From positions 113,847,588 to 113,911,587 of the forward strand of contig NW_026262734.1 in NCBI RefSeq assembly GCF_021869535.1: a stretch of 64,000 nt of DNA. The letters are read 5' to 3'. The stretch's first letter is position 1, and each line of letters begins with the position of its first letter. The notes under the pieces are model-generated. The model ran no database searches, was not told where the DNA came from, and was given only the letters and a program-made list of their open reading frames with translations. Below, piece after piece: positions 13,776 to 26,945 of the stretch. The translations under genes were made by a program, and so were the position numbers. The DNA comes from Mytilus californianus (Eukaryota; Mollusca; Bivalvia; Mytilida; Mytilidae).

Positions 13776-15047
13776 TGAATTCATTTTCCTTAAATATATA
13801 GTACATCATGAATATGTGTACATGTATCATATATAGAAATATTTTTGAGGAATAAATTAACTTTAAAATTAATATTGAAACCGACATTGTATTAATTAGC
13901 TTATTTTCAAGATAATTATGAATTTTATGACAAATACGTAGATATCAAAGTTGTTTTACATATAATTGTTCAAAAAAATACGTAATATACTTAGGCCAAA
14001 AAAAATATATGTGTGTTTCCTGTTTCATGACTGAAAAAAATAGGGTAGGTAGGTAGGGTTTTTTTTTCTTTCGAAATGTATGTTTGTATGTGTGCCTATG
14101 ATACATATACAGCAATAAAAGTGACATAAAAGTCAACCATGAATAGAACACCAATCATCAATAAAGTCTCACATATCAAGGTACTTAGGCTACATCCAGG
14201 GACTGAGCAAACAAAAATGGAGCATATACCAGGTGCACCGGTAGGGTAAATGTCCTCAGCTTTTCTAGAAATGTCATAATTGATGCATGAAGACAGATGC
14301 CAAGTGATTGCAAAAGTACAATTTGCACTTCTGACAAGATGGCAGGGCAAATACAATTTCAAATCACATGTCAAAATAACTCAACACCTTATTTTAATAT
14401 ATTGAACATATAAACACATTTCCAACAGACGAGTTCAATTGAGTTTGCAAGACCTTAGCATTTTTTGCCATAGGATCTTTGTACAATTGGATATTTCCCA
14501 TTGATACGACATTCCCCACATATTGGGAGAACAGTTTTATATTGTTTTTGCAGTTCCTGATCCACCTCATCATTTTCTTCAATACAGTAGGAACATTGAT
14601 CTAAAACTCCTAAACCACTTGAGTAGTACTGTAATTCTATGGGCGTTTGACATGTTAAATCATTTCTACACGTCACACTTTAAGAATCTTAAAGCTATTT
14701 GACTAGTAACTTTTAGATTGGATGCGGATGCGGCTAGCATGTGTGCCGCCATGTTGGGTGATATAATAATAAGAAATGAGGAACGGTTGCCGGAACAAGA
14801 TCCGTGTAATTCCGGAATTTCCGATTTTTGCCGAAAAAAATGCTAGGGTCGGCAAATCGGCTTAAAAAAAATTGGGTTGGTTGGGAAACCGGAAACACAC
14901 ATTTTTTTGTTTTTACCTTAAAACATATAAATATGGTAAATCAAAAACAAATTTATCTCAAAACTTAATGATCACTTTTCCTGTACACTTTTGTCTAGGG
15001 CTTCCTGTCCTGCATTCTCCAACTGGTAATAAACTTGGATATAGTAG
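13776..15047. other. unassigned; G/T-rich simple stretches
   Basis: Contains a (TAGG)n-like patch at about 14,041-14,060 and a related ttgggttggttggg patch at about 14,870. Open frames on the minus strand at 13.9-14.7 kb have no recognisable domain. GCCGCCATGTTGG at about 14,746 resembles a YY1-type motif, but nothing nearby supports a promoter. Confidence 0.35.
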
Positions 15048-15620
15048 ATAAGGAGATGTTGTATGATAAAAGTAAATGAGAAACTATCTACCCAAGACTA
15101 AAGGACAAGGATGTTAACAACTATCAGTCACTGTACAATAGTCAACAATGACCAAAGCCCATACCGTATTGTGTGGTCAGGATAAAGGGCACAGCATGAA
15201 AAATTCTGAAATTTTCATAAGAGAAAACTAATGCCATGAGTTAAATTATGTTCTAATTTATTTGAAAATCAGGAGATGTGGCATGATTGCCAATGAGACA
15301 ACCATACACCAGAGTTCAAATGGCAAAGATATACATGATATAAGCAATTATAAGTCACCGTACGACCTTCAACAATGAAAAACCCTATAATGTATTATAT
15401 AGTCAGCTATTAAATGTCCAACATGAAAAATGTGAAACAGTTTAAACATGTTAAATGAGAAAACTAAAGGCCTTTGAGATTATTTCATAATTTAAATCAT
15501 AATTTATTTCAAGTGCACTATTTAAAAGATAAAGAGATGTGATATGATCTCCAATGAGACTATCTTCCAGACTGATCATTTAATAGCTAGTCAACAGATT
15601 GATGTAAAGTTCAACTTCAC
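15048..15620 (+). repeat. R4 dispersed repeat, three adjacent copies
   Basis: Three diverged copies begin with the AGGAGATGTGGTATGATTGCC type motif at about 15,048, 15,268 and 15,530. Each is followed by 'aatgagacaac'-like sequence, and the first two by a cluster resembling 'caacaatgaaaaaccc'. Single copies occur at 18.88, 21.51, 22.29 and 54.26 kb, and antisense at 10.2 kb. The family is common in mussel sequence as I recall it. Confidence 0.6.
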
Positions 15621-15849
15621 ACGAAATTCATAAATTTCAAAAACATATAAAGAATTAGGGGTGACGCTAAATTCTACAATAAACTATACAGCCTTTTCTT
15701 CTTCTGTGTATCATTGTGTGTTGTTTTCCCCATACAAATTTAAAAATCAACGAGTATTGAAAACGAAAACACATAATTTCCTATAGATTTAGATTAACAA
15801 GCAAAATAGGTCAGTGTAGGTAAACAAATTCCTGAAAAGCATTATATAT

Positions 15850-16090
15850 ATTTTAATTGATTGGTGTTAAACGCCACTTTCAGCACTAGTATGACTTTTG
15901 TCATGATTGTGCTATTTCCTGGAGGTCTGTGTATATTGTTGGAGGAAGTTGGAGAGCCATGAGAGAACCACCAAACCTTTGCTAGTAAAACTGACAATCC
16001 TAGACAATTAAGATTGGAGTATAACGCAGTGATGTTAAGGCAATTTCGATTAGATTTGGTCAGGGGCAGATAACCCCGCAGGTACCTCAT
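15850..16090 (-). repeat. dispersed repeat related to the 39.9 kb SINE
   Basis: Shares the block 'aaactgacaatcctag…attaagagt/attggagt' with the copy at 39,880-40,105. The open frame across it on the minus strand is a by-product of the repeat. Its tRNA-like head is not clear here. Confidence 0.5.
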
Positions 16091-16378
16091 TATGTATTCA
16101 TATATTCATTAATGGCGGAGAGTACCTAAGCCGCGTCTATCGATAAAACTGTATGAAATCAAATTACATACATGCCTGTTAATTAAAAACAGGTATCCAT
16201 ATGGTGTAATTTGTTTACTGAAACACGAATATTGTATGTTTGTGCTTTAATTATTATGGTAAACGGTTGCAATAGCTGTTTTTTGTGCCAAGATTGTCGG
16301 CTTGTGGACACCGCCTCCTTTTGATGATCAACCAATCAGTAGACGATCGCCGTCGAACAAATGTTTGTAGTTTGCAGA

Positions 16379-16438
16379 ATGGAAAGCACCTTGCAGCGGA
16401 AATTGTTTTCACTTCTACGTGAAAATCTAGCCAGAAAA
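16379..16438 (+). CDS. candidate first coding exon, unknown protein
   Basis: An ATG at 16,379 opens exactly 20 codons (MESTLQRKLFSLLRENLARK), ending at a strong splice donor (AAAA|GTAAGTGT) in phase 0. Upstream is a locally CG-richer patch (cgatcgccgtcgaac) and a CCAAT motif at about 16,332, as might be seen in a promoter. The peptide is basic and helix-like but matches no family I recognise. No downstream exon was identified with confidence. A possible terminal exon after tttcag at 20,810 is too weak to link. The frame stays open through the donor to 16,591, so this could also be chance. Confidence 0.25.
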
Positions 16439-16591
16439 GTAAGTGTAAGCCACCAAATATGTAAAATTTATGAAACATACGTTGCTTGTTTTGTTAATCA
16501 TTCGCTTCAGAAGGCGAAAAACGTCACAGTATTAGATAAAACGAGTTCAGTGTTGGCAAGCATGTTACACACGTGGTCAAAACGAAACTAG

Positions 16592-18229
16592 ACTGCAAAA
16601 AATATCTGAAATTTGAATAATTTATCACGTCCCGTCAGTAAATGAACAGAATATCGAATGAAACAAGTTCCCTGCATTATACCAAGAGCACATTCTCAAC
16701 ATTTACCCTGAAATTCATTTCTAATTTACGTTTTGCAGGTTTCCTGGTTGGGTACATCTGTAAATTATAACAAAGTTTGCTCAACCGTTGACTTCCGTCC
16801 GGAGCCCACGTTGCTGGAGCCATGATCCCTACCTTCAAATCATGGAGCCCCTAATTTGAAGCTTAGGCCACAAAAACTTGCTCAAAGGAACCCTGAACAC
16901 GTTATTTGGAGCTCAGTCACATATGGTGTAACCCCCCCTCCCCCCAAACCAACCAACCAACCAAACCAATTCAAATGTGAAGTCCATAGTATAATATTTT
17001 CTGCCGAATGCTGACGGTATATTTCAACTTTGAATTTTATAGATCCCTACTTGGAAGTTAACAGCGTTAACGCCACCCCCTCCCCGATATCTGAAACATT
17101 AAAAACAGCCTATTATTTAGACTTATCGTGCACCGTGCGTCTTTCTCTGGAAAATGCCTGCACCGTGAATAAGTTATTTTTGAACCAGTATTTTTAAAAT
17201 CCAGAACCAAGTCAGCAATATGACCAATTGCAAGTTTATATACTTGTTGGTTATAAAATACATGAGAACAATTTTGAACATGATAGTCCAAATAATATTA
17301 TTTTTCTTGAAAGGCTTTGTTAATGATTTACTGTGACACTTCATATGACCGTCATTCTAAGGAATGAATCCCAGCAAAAAATTAAGGAAGCCTCTCATGA
17401 CACAATAATAATAGACTTATTAATATCATGACTGCCCACGTTGACATATTCTTTTTAGATATGGTTATCATCAGTATTCAAATGAAAAAGAGCACTGCTT
17501 GCATGCTGATGATGTATTGCGTCACAGTACCCAAATTGCACCTATTTAGCAAATCTTACAAGTTTTCTAAGGCACTAAACAATTTGTATTTTTTTAAAGT
17601 ATTTGACATTATGCACGTTTTTCTAATACATGTAGGTAAATATATTTAAATATTCACAAAACGTTTACAGTATATATATATCAACAGATGAAGTATTCAC
17701 TGGAAAAGTATGCGATGTTCACAAAAAGTCATCTTTTAAAAATGAGCAAATAGAATATGTTATTCCATACGAGTATTAATTTTCTTAAAAATTGAATAGC
17801 AAGCATGGACTTAAATGTCAAATTGTTCTAAATATTATAAGAAATAAAACAAAACATCTGTTATTCGAATTTCAAGGATAGGAATTAAAGCATGGATGCA
17901 TTTTGGGTACTCCTCATTACAGAATCATGGATTGTTTGGAGGTCGGTTTAAACCCATTTTTCTATGATCCAATATGGATTCAAAATTAAATTGGTGGAAC
18001 TAAATAGTAAATAAGGATACATCTACAAAATAAACACAGAATGGAAACTTTTGTCTGGATCTTAAAAAAATGTATGTGAAAAAACTGTCAAAATAGGTGC
18101 AATTTGAGTACCTCGGCTCACGTTATATACAGTTACAACAGACATTGACAAGGCAGTAAATTATTGTACTATAAATTCAGAAGAATTGCGATTTATCCGA
18201 TGAATATCGCAATTATAATTAACCTCACA
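16592..18229. other. unassigned DNA
   Basis: A (CCAA)n-like microsatellite lies at about 16,944-16,970, next to a C-rich stretch. No coding signal is visible otherwise. Confidence 0.4.
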
Positions 18230-18335
18230 TTTTTATACGCCCGTTTACGGGGCGTATTATGGTATACCGTTGTCCGTCTGTCCGTCAGTCATCAACATGT
18301 CGGACATTAACTCAAAAATGCTTTAACAAATTTTC
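18230..18335 (+). repeat. 'cgtccgtctgtccg' dispersed repeat, fragment
   Basis: Contains acgcccgtttacggggcgta followed by gttgtccgtctgtccgtcag and 'catgaaactttggtg'. The same kind of opening (clusters of TCCGTC/CTGTCC, then 'aacttgaaact') is seen at 19.78, 20.26, 22.63 and, inverted, 46.54 kb. Confidence 0.55.
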
Positions 18336-18879
18336 ATGAAACTTTGGTGAAATGTAACATAAGCTCCTACACAATTTTTATATATTTAAGATTTTACTTT
18401 TTCGAGTTCTGGGATTTTATTCTTAAAAATTATTCATGATTTGTTCCTCTGTGTGCTGGTGTGTGCATGTTTTTTTGTGTGAAGGAAATCCAGATATCAA
18501 TTCGGGGTTGGGTGGCAGACGTAATTTCTGTATTTGATATGTTATATTTATTCATGTATCGTGTTACGTTATGATGATGATGATTCATTGTAATTAATCT
18601 GCTCCTTATTTTAAAAAAAGCATCTGTATTTGTATTAAAAAAAATACTTTCTCTTATTTTTAGCTGACCTGTCAAATATAAGAAACAGAATGCTATTCCA
18701 GCTTTGATGAACTATAAAGTAATGGTTTGAATTTGAAAAGCTTTATTATTAGACAGGTAAATTGTATTTTTTCTTTTTGCTGGCTATTAAAACTGGTTAT
18801 CCCTTGTTTTTGTATATCAAATCAATCTGCACCAAAATCTTTTACTACTACTAGTTAGAAGACCAAATCTATTAATATA

Positions 18880-18945
18880 AAGATAAGAAGATGTGGTATG
18901 ACTGCAATTGGAAAACTATCCAACAGAGACCAAATGATGTAGATG
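18880..18945 (+). repeat. R4 dispersed repeat, short copy
   Basis: The motif agaagatgtggtatgactgc is followed by 'aaactatccaacagagacc'. It is a single short copy of the family seen at 15.0-15.6 kb. Confidence 0.5.
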
Positions 18946-19280
18946 AAAGCATCTATATATAGGTTGCTTTGCTGTCTTCAACAACAGTGGTGTCACAGTA
19001 CAACATAAGAACAAACTGTAAAAGTTATTGAAATAGGCTTGACAATTAACTTGTCAGATCAACACGTATATGTTGCACAAAAAAAGGGCACAAAGTACTT
19101 GCAGTTACTAAAAGCTAGTTCAACGCTAATTACAACTTATAGAAAGGGCAAGTTTCTAAGACAAAAAGAATCGGTACACATTAATAATCCCATAATTAAA
19201 TATTACCAACCATTTTACTATACAAATACAGGTGTTCAGATAATCTGACTGAAGCGATAAAGCTATATTATATATATAGT

Positions 19281-19309
19281 AATATATATATATATATATA
19301 TATATATAT
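19281..19309. repeat. (TA)n microsatellite
   Basis: Pure TA dinucleotide run. Confidence 0.9.
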
Positions 19310-19772
19310 TCTACTGGTATCCTGCTTCTGTTGCTTGGAGTTGGAAACAGTTATGTCATCAAATTACTAAAAAAAGCTATTTTACAGCTCAATTTTGTGT
19401 CCTCTTTACAGTCCACATTAAAGCAAATGTTACGAACAAAATGACGAATAGGAGAAAAGCTATGCAAGCCTTGCTTTTCTTCCTCTTTTATAATTTGTGC
19501 AAATAAATTTCTGTTGCCGTACAATGTAAGAATATTGTATGGTGTAAATTCAGAAATTATTGCAATTTTTTTTTAAGGCAACTTTGTGAGTATCAAAATA
19601 ATAAGAAGTCACATTCTGATATCCAATACATATAACTGTAACTGTATTTTTCTAAATTAACAATAATTAATCTTGCATTTTTGTCCATTCTTCAAAAAAT
19701 GCAATAATAAATGCACACAATAATTTCTGAATTTAATAACGTACATGTATCTTTACCAACAATAAACTTTAT

Positions 19773-20500
19773 TAGGGCCCCGCCGAATGGCTGGTCGCCC
19801 TATAGTGATCAGTCTGTCCATCGGTCATGTGTCGGTCCATACGTAACAAATTGTGTCCGCTCTATATCTAGAGAACCGTTATGATTTCATACTTTATACT
19901 TGACATGTATATTAACCAACACCAGAGGGTGTGTCATAATTTTTGTACAACTTCTTAGGTCAAAGGTCAAGGTAAAAAACTTTGGTTTCAGATGACAACA
20001 ACATGTCCTATGGTAAAGATACAAATTTTTTACCACACGTTATTCACAGCGGGGCACACAGAGATAGCTCCCATCTCAATGATGTCTAGTTTACACAGAT
20101 ATTATTAAAAATGTACTAAGCTTGATTGCTAAAAGTTCTTAGCTGTGGTTTAAGTGCATTACATATATTGATATTGCAGTATAGGTCCCTGCCTTATTCA
20201 TGTCATATTTTACATTTGGGAAAGGAGATACAAAACAATGTAGTTAAACATAATATGGGTATTATGTTTTTCGGTCTGTGCATCCGTTCTTTCGTCCGTC
20301 AGTCTGTCACGCTTCAGATTTAAGTTTTTGGTCAAGGTAGTTTTTGCTGAAGTTGAAGTCCAATCAACTTGAAACTCAGTACACATGTTCCCTATGATAT
20401 GACCTTTCTTATTTGAATGCCAAATGAAAGTTTTGACCCCAATTTCACAAACATAGAAAATAATAGTTCGAGTGGGGCATCCATGAACTATGGACACATT
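19773..20500 (+). repeat. two 'tccgtc…' dispersed repeats
   Basis: One unit starts at gggccccgccgaatggctgg (19,776) and a second at about 20,262 (cggtctgtgcatccgttctt). The second is clearly homologous, in opposite orientation, to 46,540-46,712: both share 'gaagttgaagtccaatc' and end at 'gtggggcatcc'. An open frame on the minus strand across 20.2-20.5 kb is a shadow of this repeat. Confidence 0.6.
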
Positions 20501-22627
20501 CTTGTTTAATTTATTACATAATACATCTAATAGGCTGCCTATAAGATGTATTATGTGTTAAATTTTAAAAGTAAATAAAAGTAGTGCACCTTATTAAAAT
20601 GTGTACGACTAATGAGGAAATTAAATTCTTGTTCAAATGTTGAATGAACTTCAATGAAGACATTATTAAATTTAGGACATGTAGGACAGGGGAATTATTT
20701 TGTTAGCATTTTCACAGTAACTTGTTGAAGTTGAACTTTTGATCACTTTTCCCATGTTAAAAATTTCATTTAATATAATTATTATATATATATATGCATT
20801 TTCATATTTCAGGGATGATGACCTGCAGTGAGACAGCAGTAGAAAGTTACATATAGCTCATCATGACCATTATGAAAGATCAGATCAGATGAAAATTATG
20901 TTTAGAAAGCCACCAAATATGTCTATGAAAAGTAGAAAAAAGACAGCAATTCTATGTAAAGTACTTACCAGAAGCATTGGCTGTTTCAATACCAATGTCA
21001 GAGTTGGAATTTAGTGTTTTGATGCTGAGAGATATTAACTGGACAATTTAGCTTCTTTTTTATGTGTCATTGAAGTTTATGTTTACCATCTTAAAAAGCT
21101 TTTACCACAGTTAAAATGAGTTCTAAATACCATGAATACAGGCAGTTTGGAGATTTGTGAATTTTCCTACAATTGGAGTTTCAAAATGGATTTCATTTAA
21201 AAAAATTATTTATTTCATGGATGAAATTTGTCGTCTCTTTCATGAAATATTTGAAAAATCAGCAATATATTTTTAGCAATACCTAACCAAATGAGAGATC
21301 TACAGATAGACATATGAATTTCAGTTGAACTGTGAGGAAGGAAATATTCATTAATAAGACTTATATAAGTGTTTTTTTTTTTTTATGGCAATTACGGGAA
21401 AGATGAAGCAATTCGATTTAAACATGACTCATACCTACAGATATACATGAGATATAGGCAGACAATTTACTGATGCACCACTAATGGATATACATGTAAT
21501 TATAAAACTAAGAAGATGTGGTACAATTGCCAATGAAACAACTCTCCACCAGATAACAAATAGTCATATTTTATAACCACTTACATTTCAATTTCATTTC
21601 ATAACACAGCATACAGGTATACAAAAAGTTCAAACGCATAGAAAAAGTGTTTTTATTGCAATTGTTGTTGTTCATCTTATGGTCACATTGAGGTGGGCCT
21701 TCAATACTGAGCAAGACCACTGGAACAGCAACAGAATGTTTGAAAAAAGAAATCTGGTAATTTTCTTTGCTTGTATATATATCATGTAGCTGCCATTATG
21801 TACATGTACATACATGTATCTAGTTTTGTCTATATACTTGGAAATCAGAAAATTTTGCAATGTTTTCATTTCTTGTCTAAATTGAAATTGGTTATACGTT
21901 TTGCAAAAAAATCATGTAAATTTATTTAAATGATGGTATTATTTGTATCCAGCATTTTCTGAAACTGCAATAATTAATCTCGCATTTTTTGTTCTGGCAT
22001 TGTTCAATAATTATAATTATCATGATTATCTTGATAATAAATTTACGCAAAAGTTTCTGAGTTTACAATAGTTATCAGGTTATATCTTTTTGAAGGATAC
22101 CTAACTTGGAAACTTGTGAAGGAATATTTTCATAGTATTAGAGATTATTATATATAGTTTGTTTAGCAAAATATGTTGGGTATACATGTATGGCCATTAG
22201 ACAGCATCCCCAACACAGACATAAATTGTTTTTTTCTAACTTTGAAATTGCGTACATGTTTGGTAATACAGCTAGAATTTAATATAAAATAAGAAGATGT
22301 GGTATAATTGCCAATGAAGTTTTGATTAACAATTACATGAATTAAGTCATTTTACTTTTTGTGATTGGGTCAGGTTAAGATTACCCACTGATTGTACCCT
22401 TGTCAATGATATGTGTAGGCAGTACTAGTATGTAGTTTTATTAGCATTTACATATTTTCATTTCCATGCTGACTATTTTTCCCTGTCACCTATGTGATGA
22501 TTCATTCACTTGAAACTTTTGGATTGTTTACATGTATATGCAAAAATTGTGATTCAGTCAGTCATTTCTGTATATTTATATTTTATTTTATATATATATA
22601 TATATATATATTTACCGGTACATAGAA
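20501..22627. other. unassigned DNA with R4 copies
   Basis: Short R4 copies lie at about 21,511-21,552 and 22,287-22,320. An (AT)n run is at 22,589-22,611. A possible 3' terminal exon after tttcag at 20,810 gives only a 14-codon frame and is not called. Confidence 0.4.
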
Positions 22628-22990
22628 ATTATAAGTCCCCTACCGCACTCTGTTGTCCATCCGTCAGTCCGGCAAATCAGTTTTCCACACTTTTTTTCTT
22701 CGTGCTTTCTGATATTGATTTGATATTTGGTATATTGTTTTATCATGACAAGTTACAGATCAAGTTCAAATTTTGTTCCGGTCTGATAATTTTGTGCAGA
22801 GTTATGGTCCTTGGACTTAGAAAATTCACTCAAATATTCAGTTTTCCGCACTTTTTTTCATCATGCTTGAAGATATTGATTTAATATTTGTTATATAGTT
22901 TACACCATGACAAGTTATAGATCAGGTTCGCATTTTGTTCCAGTACAATTAATTTTTAACCGGTAGGGGACTTGTGTATTGCTATGTATT
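22628..22990 (+). repeat. repeat with two internal sub-units
   Basis: Opens with gtcccctaccgcactctgtt and tccgtcagtccg. It contains two tandem, diverged sub-units of about 170 bp, each with 'cagttttcc(a/g)cactttttttc' followed by 'gatattgattt(g/a)atattt', 'catgacaagtta(c/t)agatca' and 'attttgttcc'. It closes near 'ggtaggggacttg', an inverse echo of its opening (aagtcccctacc). Confidence 0.6.
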
Positions 22991-24199
22991 GCCATGCAAT
23001 ACTCTGGGAATGCTTGTTTTATTTTGACAGAAAAAAAATCTAATTACCATAGCTACCAATCAGTTGCTTCCAATTTCAGCAGGTCTTGGGAAATATGGTT
23101 TCTGATTTTAACATGTTTAACGATGAACCTTAAAATTATATGGCACTTTATCATGTAAAAACAATTGATTGCTTGTGTTGGATGTCAGTTAGCACTTCTG
23201 GCTATTTCTTCGGTGGCTGTCCATTTTTATTGTTGGCACTCGGGTAGGGAGAAACTTAACATGTGAATGAGCGGCTGAAAAAAATAGATCACTATTTGCA
23301 GCTTCATGGTATACTATAATGTTGAGAATTTAAGATGATATATATGACAAGGTTGCTGATTGAAGCATAGGTACATGTATCTGAAACTAATCCAATCTGG
23401 GTTTTTTTCACAGATGCGATTAAAATTAGTCGTAAATGCATTCGATATTTGTCAAATCTGTTAATCGCTCCATGATATAGTGCAAGCATAAAGCATGAGA
23501 GATAAAGGTATATTTTTAAGGATGGGTTACTCGATATCTCGGTTGCTTATCCTTACCCCAAAAAGGTAGTAAGTGTTTATATTAACAGTTACTCATTCTA
23601 GGAAAAGGGAATTGTATCCCCCATGTTAATGCTGTTGTGTGCTTTTGAATATTCCAAACAAAAATAAGTAAGGAGGGCAGAATGATTTTACCAAGTAAAA
23701 ATGTTGAAATAAGAAAAATATTGCTTCAGATGGGATGAAAAGGAATCTTCTGTCCAACAAAATGCAGAAAATCATTAGGGACAAAATCAAAAAGTGCAAG
23801 CTGTACATAATACTGGCTTGGTAACTACATGGTAGAAATGAATATTCAGAGGCAAAAAATCACAAGAAATTCAAAAAGACCTCCCAATCATGATTTACAA
23901 ATTGATACCAGTTCTCACTTGAGACATTCAACAAATAAAATCTGAATATTTATATGCAGGTAGGAAGTTTATATTTATAATTTATGTACACATTATCAAT
24001 GACGAAGAGCAAACAAATAATACAAGTGAATTCATGAATTTTGGTGAGTTCTTTGTGAAAATGCAACTTTTTTTTAATAATATGTTAATTATACATGTAT
24101 AATGATTTACAATATATACAAATTTGATGTACTAGGAGAGACCTTATTATGCTTTTAATTTTTATAATGAACTTGCATTTGCAAAATGAGAACTACACT
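22991..24199. other. unassigned DNA
   Basis: No coding, RNA or repeat feature was recognised. Confidence 0.4.
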
Positions 24200-24362
24200 A
24201 GGACCCCTGATCAGATGTGGATTCCGGATTTTGAAAAAAGTGGGGACTCCGGGTTCCCCAACACTAAGCGACGTTTGGAGTGGGACATGTAAAAAGTGTA
24301 TGCATTAACCATATAATGGTTGATCCACAAGGGGGCCCGAGCCCACCTGAATCCGCCTCTGC
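24200..24362 (-). repeat. R7 dispersed repeat
   Basis: A G/C-rich patch with 'tgtggattccggattttgaa' and 'gggggcccgagcccacctga' ends at 'atccgcctctg'. A related copy is at 51,488-51,602, with matching 'aaagtgt/gacacgttaaaagtctatgcatcaacca'. Open frames on both strands here are repeat shadows. Confidence 0.55.
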
Positions 24363-24802
24363 CATTTGCGATGATACACCAGAGGTTCGAACATGAAAAT
24401 ACTTGGCAATTAATGCATTGGTATACAAAATTTGTGGAACACATACTGTGTAGGAGGGGTAGTGCTAGGATATTTATCTTATTATTTTTGTTCGCCAACC
24501 AGTTCTCGGGTAATTTTTATCTCTGTTATCTAGCTTGTACGACCTCGTATATATATTTGAATCTTCCAAGAAAACTGGATAACTTGGGCATATCTTCAAA
24601 TATTTCATTTTTATAGAAATTAATTGCAAATTATGAAGAAAAAAACGAATGTTTCATCGATGGTAATAATAAAGTTTTATACTCCCAACTTCCCCGTTTC
24701 CAGGTTGTTGGCCCGTCTTATTCCGTCTTTGCTTTTCTCCGTCTTTTGTGCGTTTGTATTTTATCTTGGAAACTAAAAACAATCAACAACTATTTTTTAT
24801 AC

Positions 24803-25105
24803 GAAAAGTGCAGGTTGAAGATCAATGAGTACCTCTTAATTTCAGACATGTAAAGATTCAGCAGATGTTGCAGTTTATAAAAAAGTGCTGTTACAAATCA
24901 AAATAGTTGTGGATCATTTTTCTAGCGCCATCGGGATGGTATTTTTTTGCCTTTTTATGCCATTTTACTCGTAAAAGTTGATCGATTTTCAATTTAAAGG
25001 TGAATATTGAACTTGTAACAGCAGTTTTTATATAAAGTGTACCTAGTAGTGTCTAGAATTCCTTGGTTGGCGTTTGTACGTGGTTATCTTCAACCTGCAC
25101 TTTTC
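24803..25105. mobile_element. 303-bp MITE-like element with 20-bp perfect TIRs
   Basis: GAAAAGTGCAGGTTGAAGAT at 24,803-24,822 is repeated exactly in inverse at 25,086-25,105. A second imperfect inverted pair lies inside (aaagtgctgttacaa versus ttgtaacagcagttttt), so the element could fold on itself. There is no coding capacity and no clear target duplication. The size and structure fit a non-autonomous DNA element. Confidence 0.65.
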
Positions 25106-26057
25106 ACTTTTGTGATCGCTAAGGTTGTTTTTGGATTAGTGGTCACGTGACTACTTTCACTTTACTGCAAGACCTTACAATGTAATAAAACTGTTTACAT
25201 GTATGTTTTTTTTTTGGAAATAAAGACATTGGCATATACTTTTAACCAAGTTATAGGTGATAACAAGCGTGTTTTTTGCAGATACAAATTATGGCCAAAA
25301 TTAATTGATTTTTCTTCAATGTGCCTTAACCTCGCTGCGAATTTAGTAGCATGCTAAATATACAGGTAGATCTACAGGTTAAAGTTGCACAAATGTGATA
25401 TTTTTTTTGTGTGCAAATGTAACATGTTAATCCCCAAATTCATGCAAATGTAATAGACCCGTTTTTTGCAGTTTTAGACATGTACCTGTCAGAAAGAGAA
25501 ATTGTTAAGAAATATCATGGGATATGACAAAACAATGTCTTACCGATGGTAAATGTTATATTTTTTCCTACTAGAATTCATCATTGCATTCAGTTTAGTT
25601 GTATAGGAAAAACATATTTTTTAATGGGAAATTTTCAAACCGAAAGGGACACAACTGGGCCACTTTTACATAACAAAGTGATTTTGTTTACATCAAAATA
25701 AACGACTTTCGAGTTTGTGCACTTTCCAGTAAATTTCATATGTCACAATGCTTATGTTAATATGTCACAGTAGGATATGATTGCGCGCGGCAGCAATTCG
25801 GTATCTCCTTCTTAAAAAAACTTGAGATTTGTGTATACACATGTTTATAAAGATAAAACTTTGACTTCTGATTGTATAAATAAAATATTGAAAAACCATT
25901 TAAAGCAAATGCTTTACTTTTTCCATATAAAACAATGTTAAGTTCTATTCGTCCGATCTTGGACAATTACACTAATATCATAGTCTACATGGTCTAAGTC
26001 CGACAGGCAGCTCCCTTGTTATGCTGGTCACTGATAATGTTACCCAGCTGAGCTGCC
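25106..26057. other. unassigned DNA
   Basis: Nothing was recognised beyond AT-rich sequence. There is a short GC-richer patch (gcgcgcggcagcaattcgg) near 25,782. Confidence 0.4.
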
Positions 26058-26945
26058 CAGTGTATCAAAATAATATGAGGATATGTTGGAACCCCCTTTT
26101 TTGACGATCGATGCTTTTGAATGGGGACATAAGGTTGGAACCCCCTTTATCCTGGGTTGCGAACCCCCTTTTAGAAATGGCTGGATCCGCCCCTGCTGTC
26201 CATGTTTATTTTGATGTTAAGGCTAAATTTTATACCAATAATGCTTGAAATTGATCAGCTGCTCGTTTTAGACTATTTTGTTTTAAATGTCGAAGAACGG
26301 GATTTTCAATGAACAGATGTATTATAACCAAATCCCCCTTCTTGTGAAACTCGTCGATATAAACAGTTAATGATCATTCAACTAGTTCTCAAATCAAACA
26401 AACACTCTTGTAAAGCAAGGATTTGTATAGCAAATCCTTAAGTAAAGTAAGGAATGTATATGAATCGGAACTGTCAAAATGTTTTCAAAATATATACTTA
26501 CGTTACTTCAGTCGGACACAGCAAGAAACTATCAAGAGACAAATGGCGCGAAATCATTGCGTTGATATTTTCGAAAGCTGTCGGGATTTTTCATCATTCT
26601 AATCTTTACAAATAAACTACTCGTGAAATCGATTTACAGCTGTAGTCTCAGTTTACATTCATCGATATTTTATATTTGCATAACCGTAAAAGATTAATTA
26701 TTAGAATGTTATTTGGGTATTGCTATTTCCATAGAAATATTTTAACAGTTATTATCTATGTTATTTTTACCAATTTATGAAAATGAAACGCATGTTAACA
26801 AAAACGTGTATCTACAGTCCCGTTGCCGATTTTGTCTCTTTATATTTATTTGTTTATAAAGGTTATTCATTTTTTTTCGCTTTTTTTTATTTCGATTCCT
26901 CTGCTAATCAAAGGGAAGCTATCCTCATATTATTTTGATACACTG
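26058..26945. mobile_element. 888-bp element with 26-bp perfect TIRs
   Basis: The 26 bases at 26,058-26,083 (beginning CAGTGTATCAAAATAATATG) recur exactly as their reverse complement at 26,920-26,945. Just inside the left end are three 'gaacccccttt' motifs and 'ctggatccgcccctg', a dispersed bivalve-type patch. No transposase frame is present, so it is presumed non-autonomous. The right end abuts, and by five bases overlaps, the second CAGTAC-rich element. Confidence 0.7.

Noticed and set aside
20808-20860. Terminal exon after tttcag with a 14-codon frame
   Set aside because: Too short and cannot be linked to the 16.4 kb exon by any intermediate exon.
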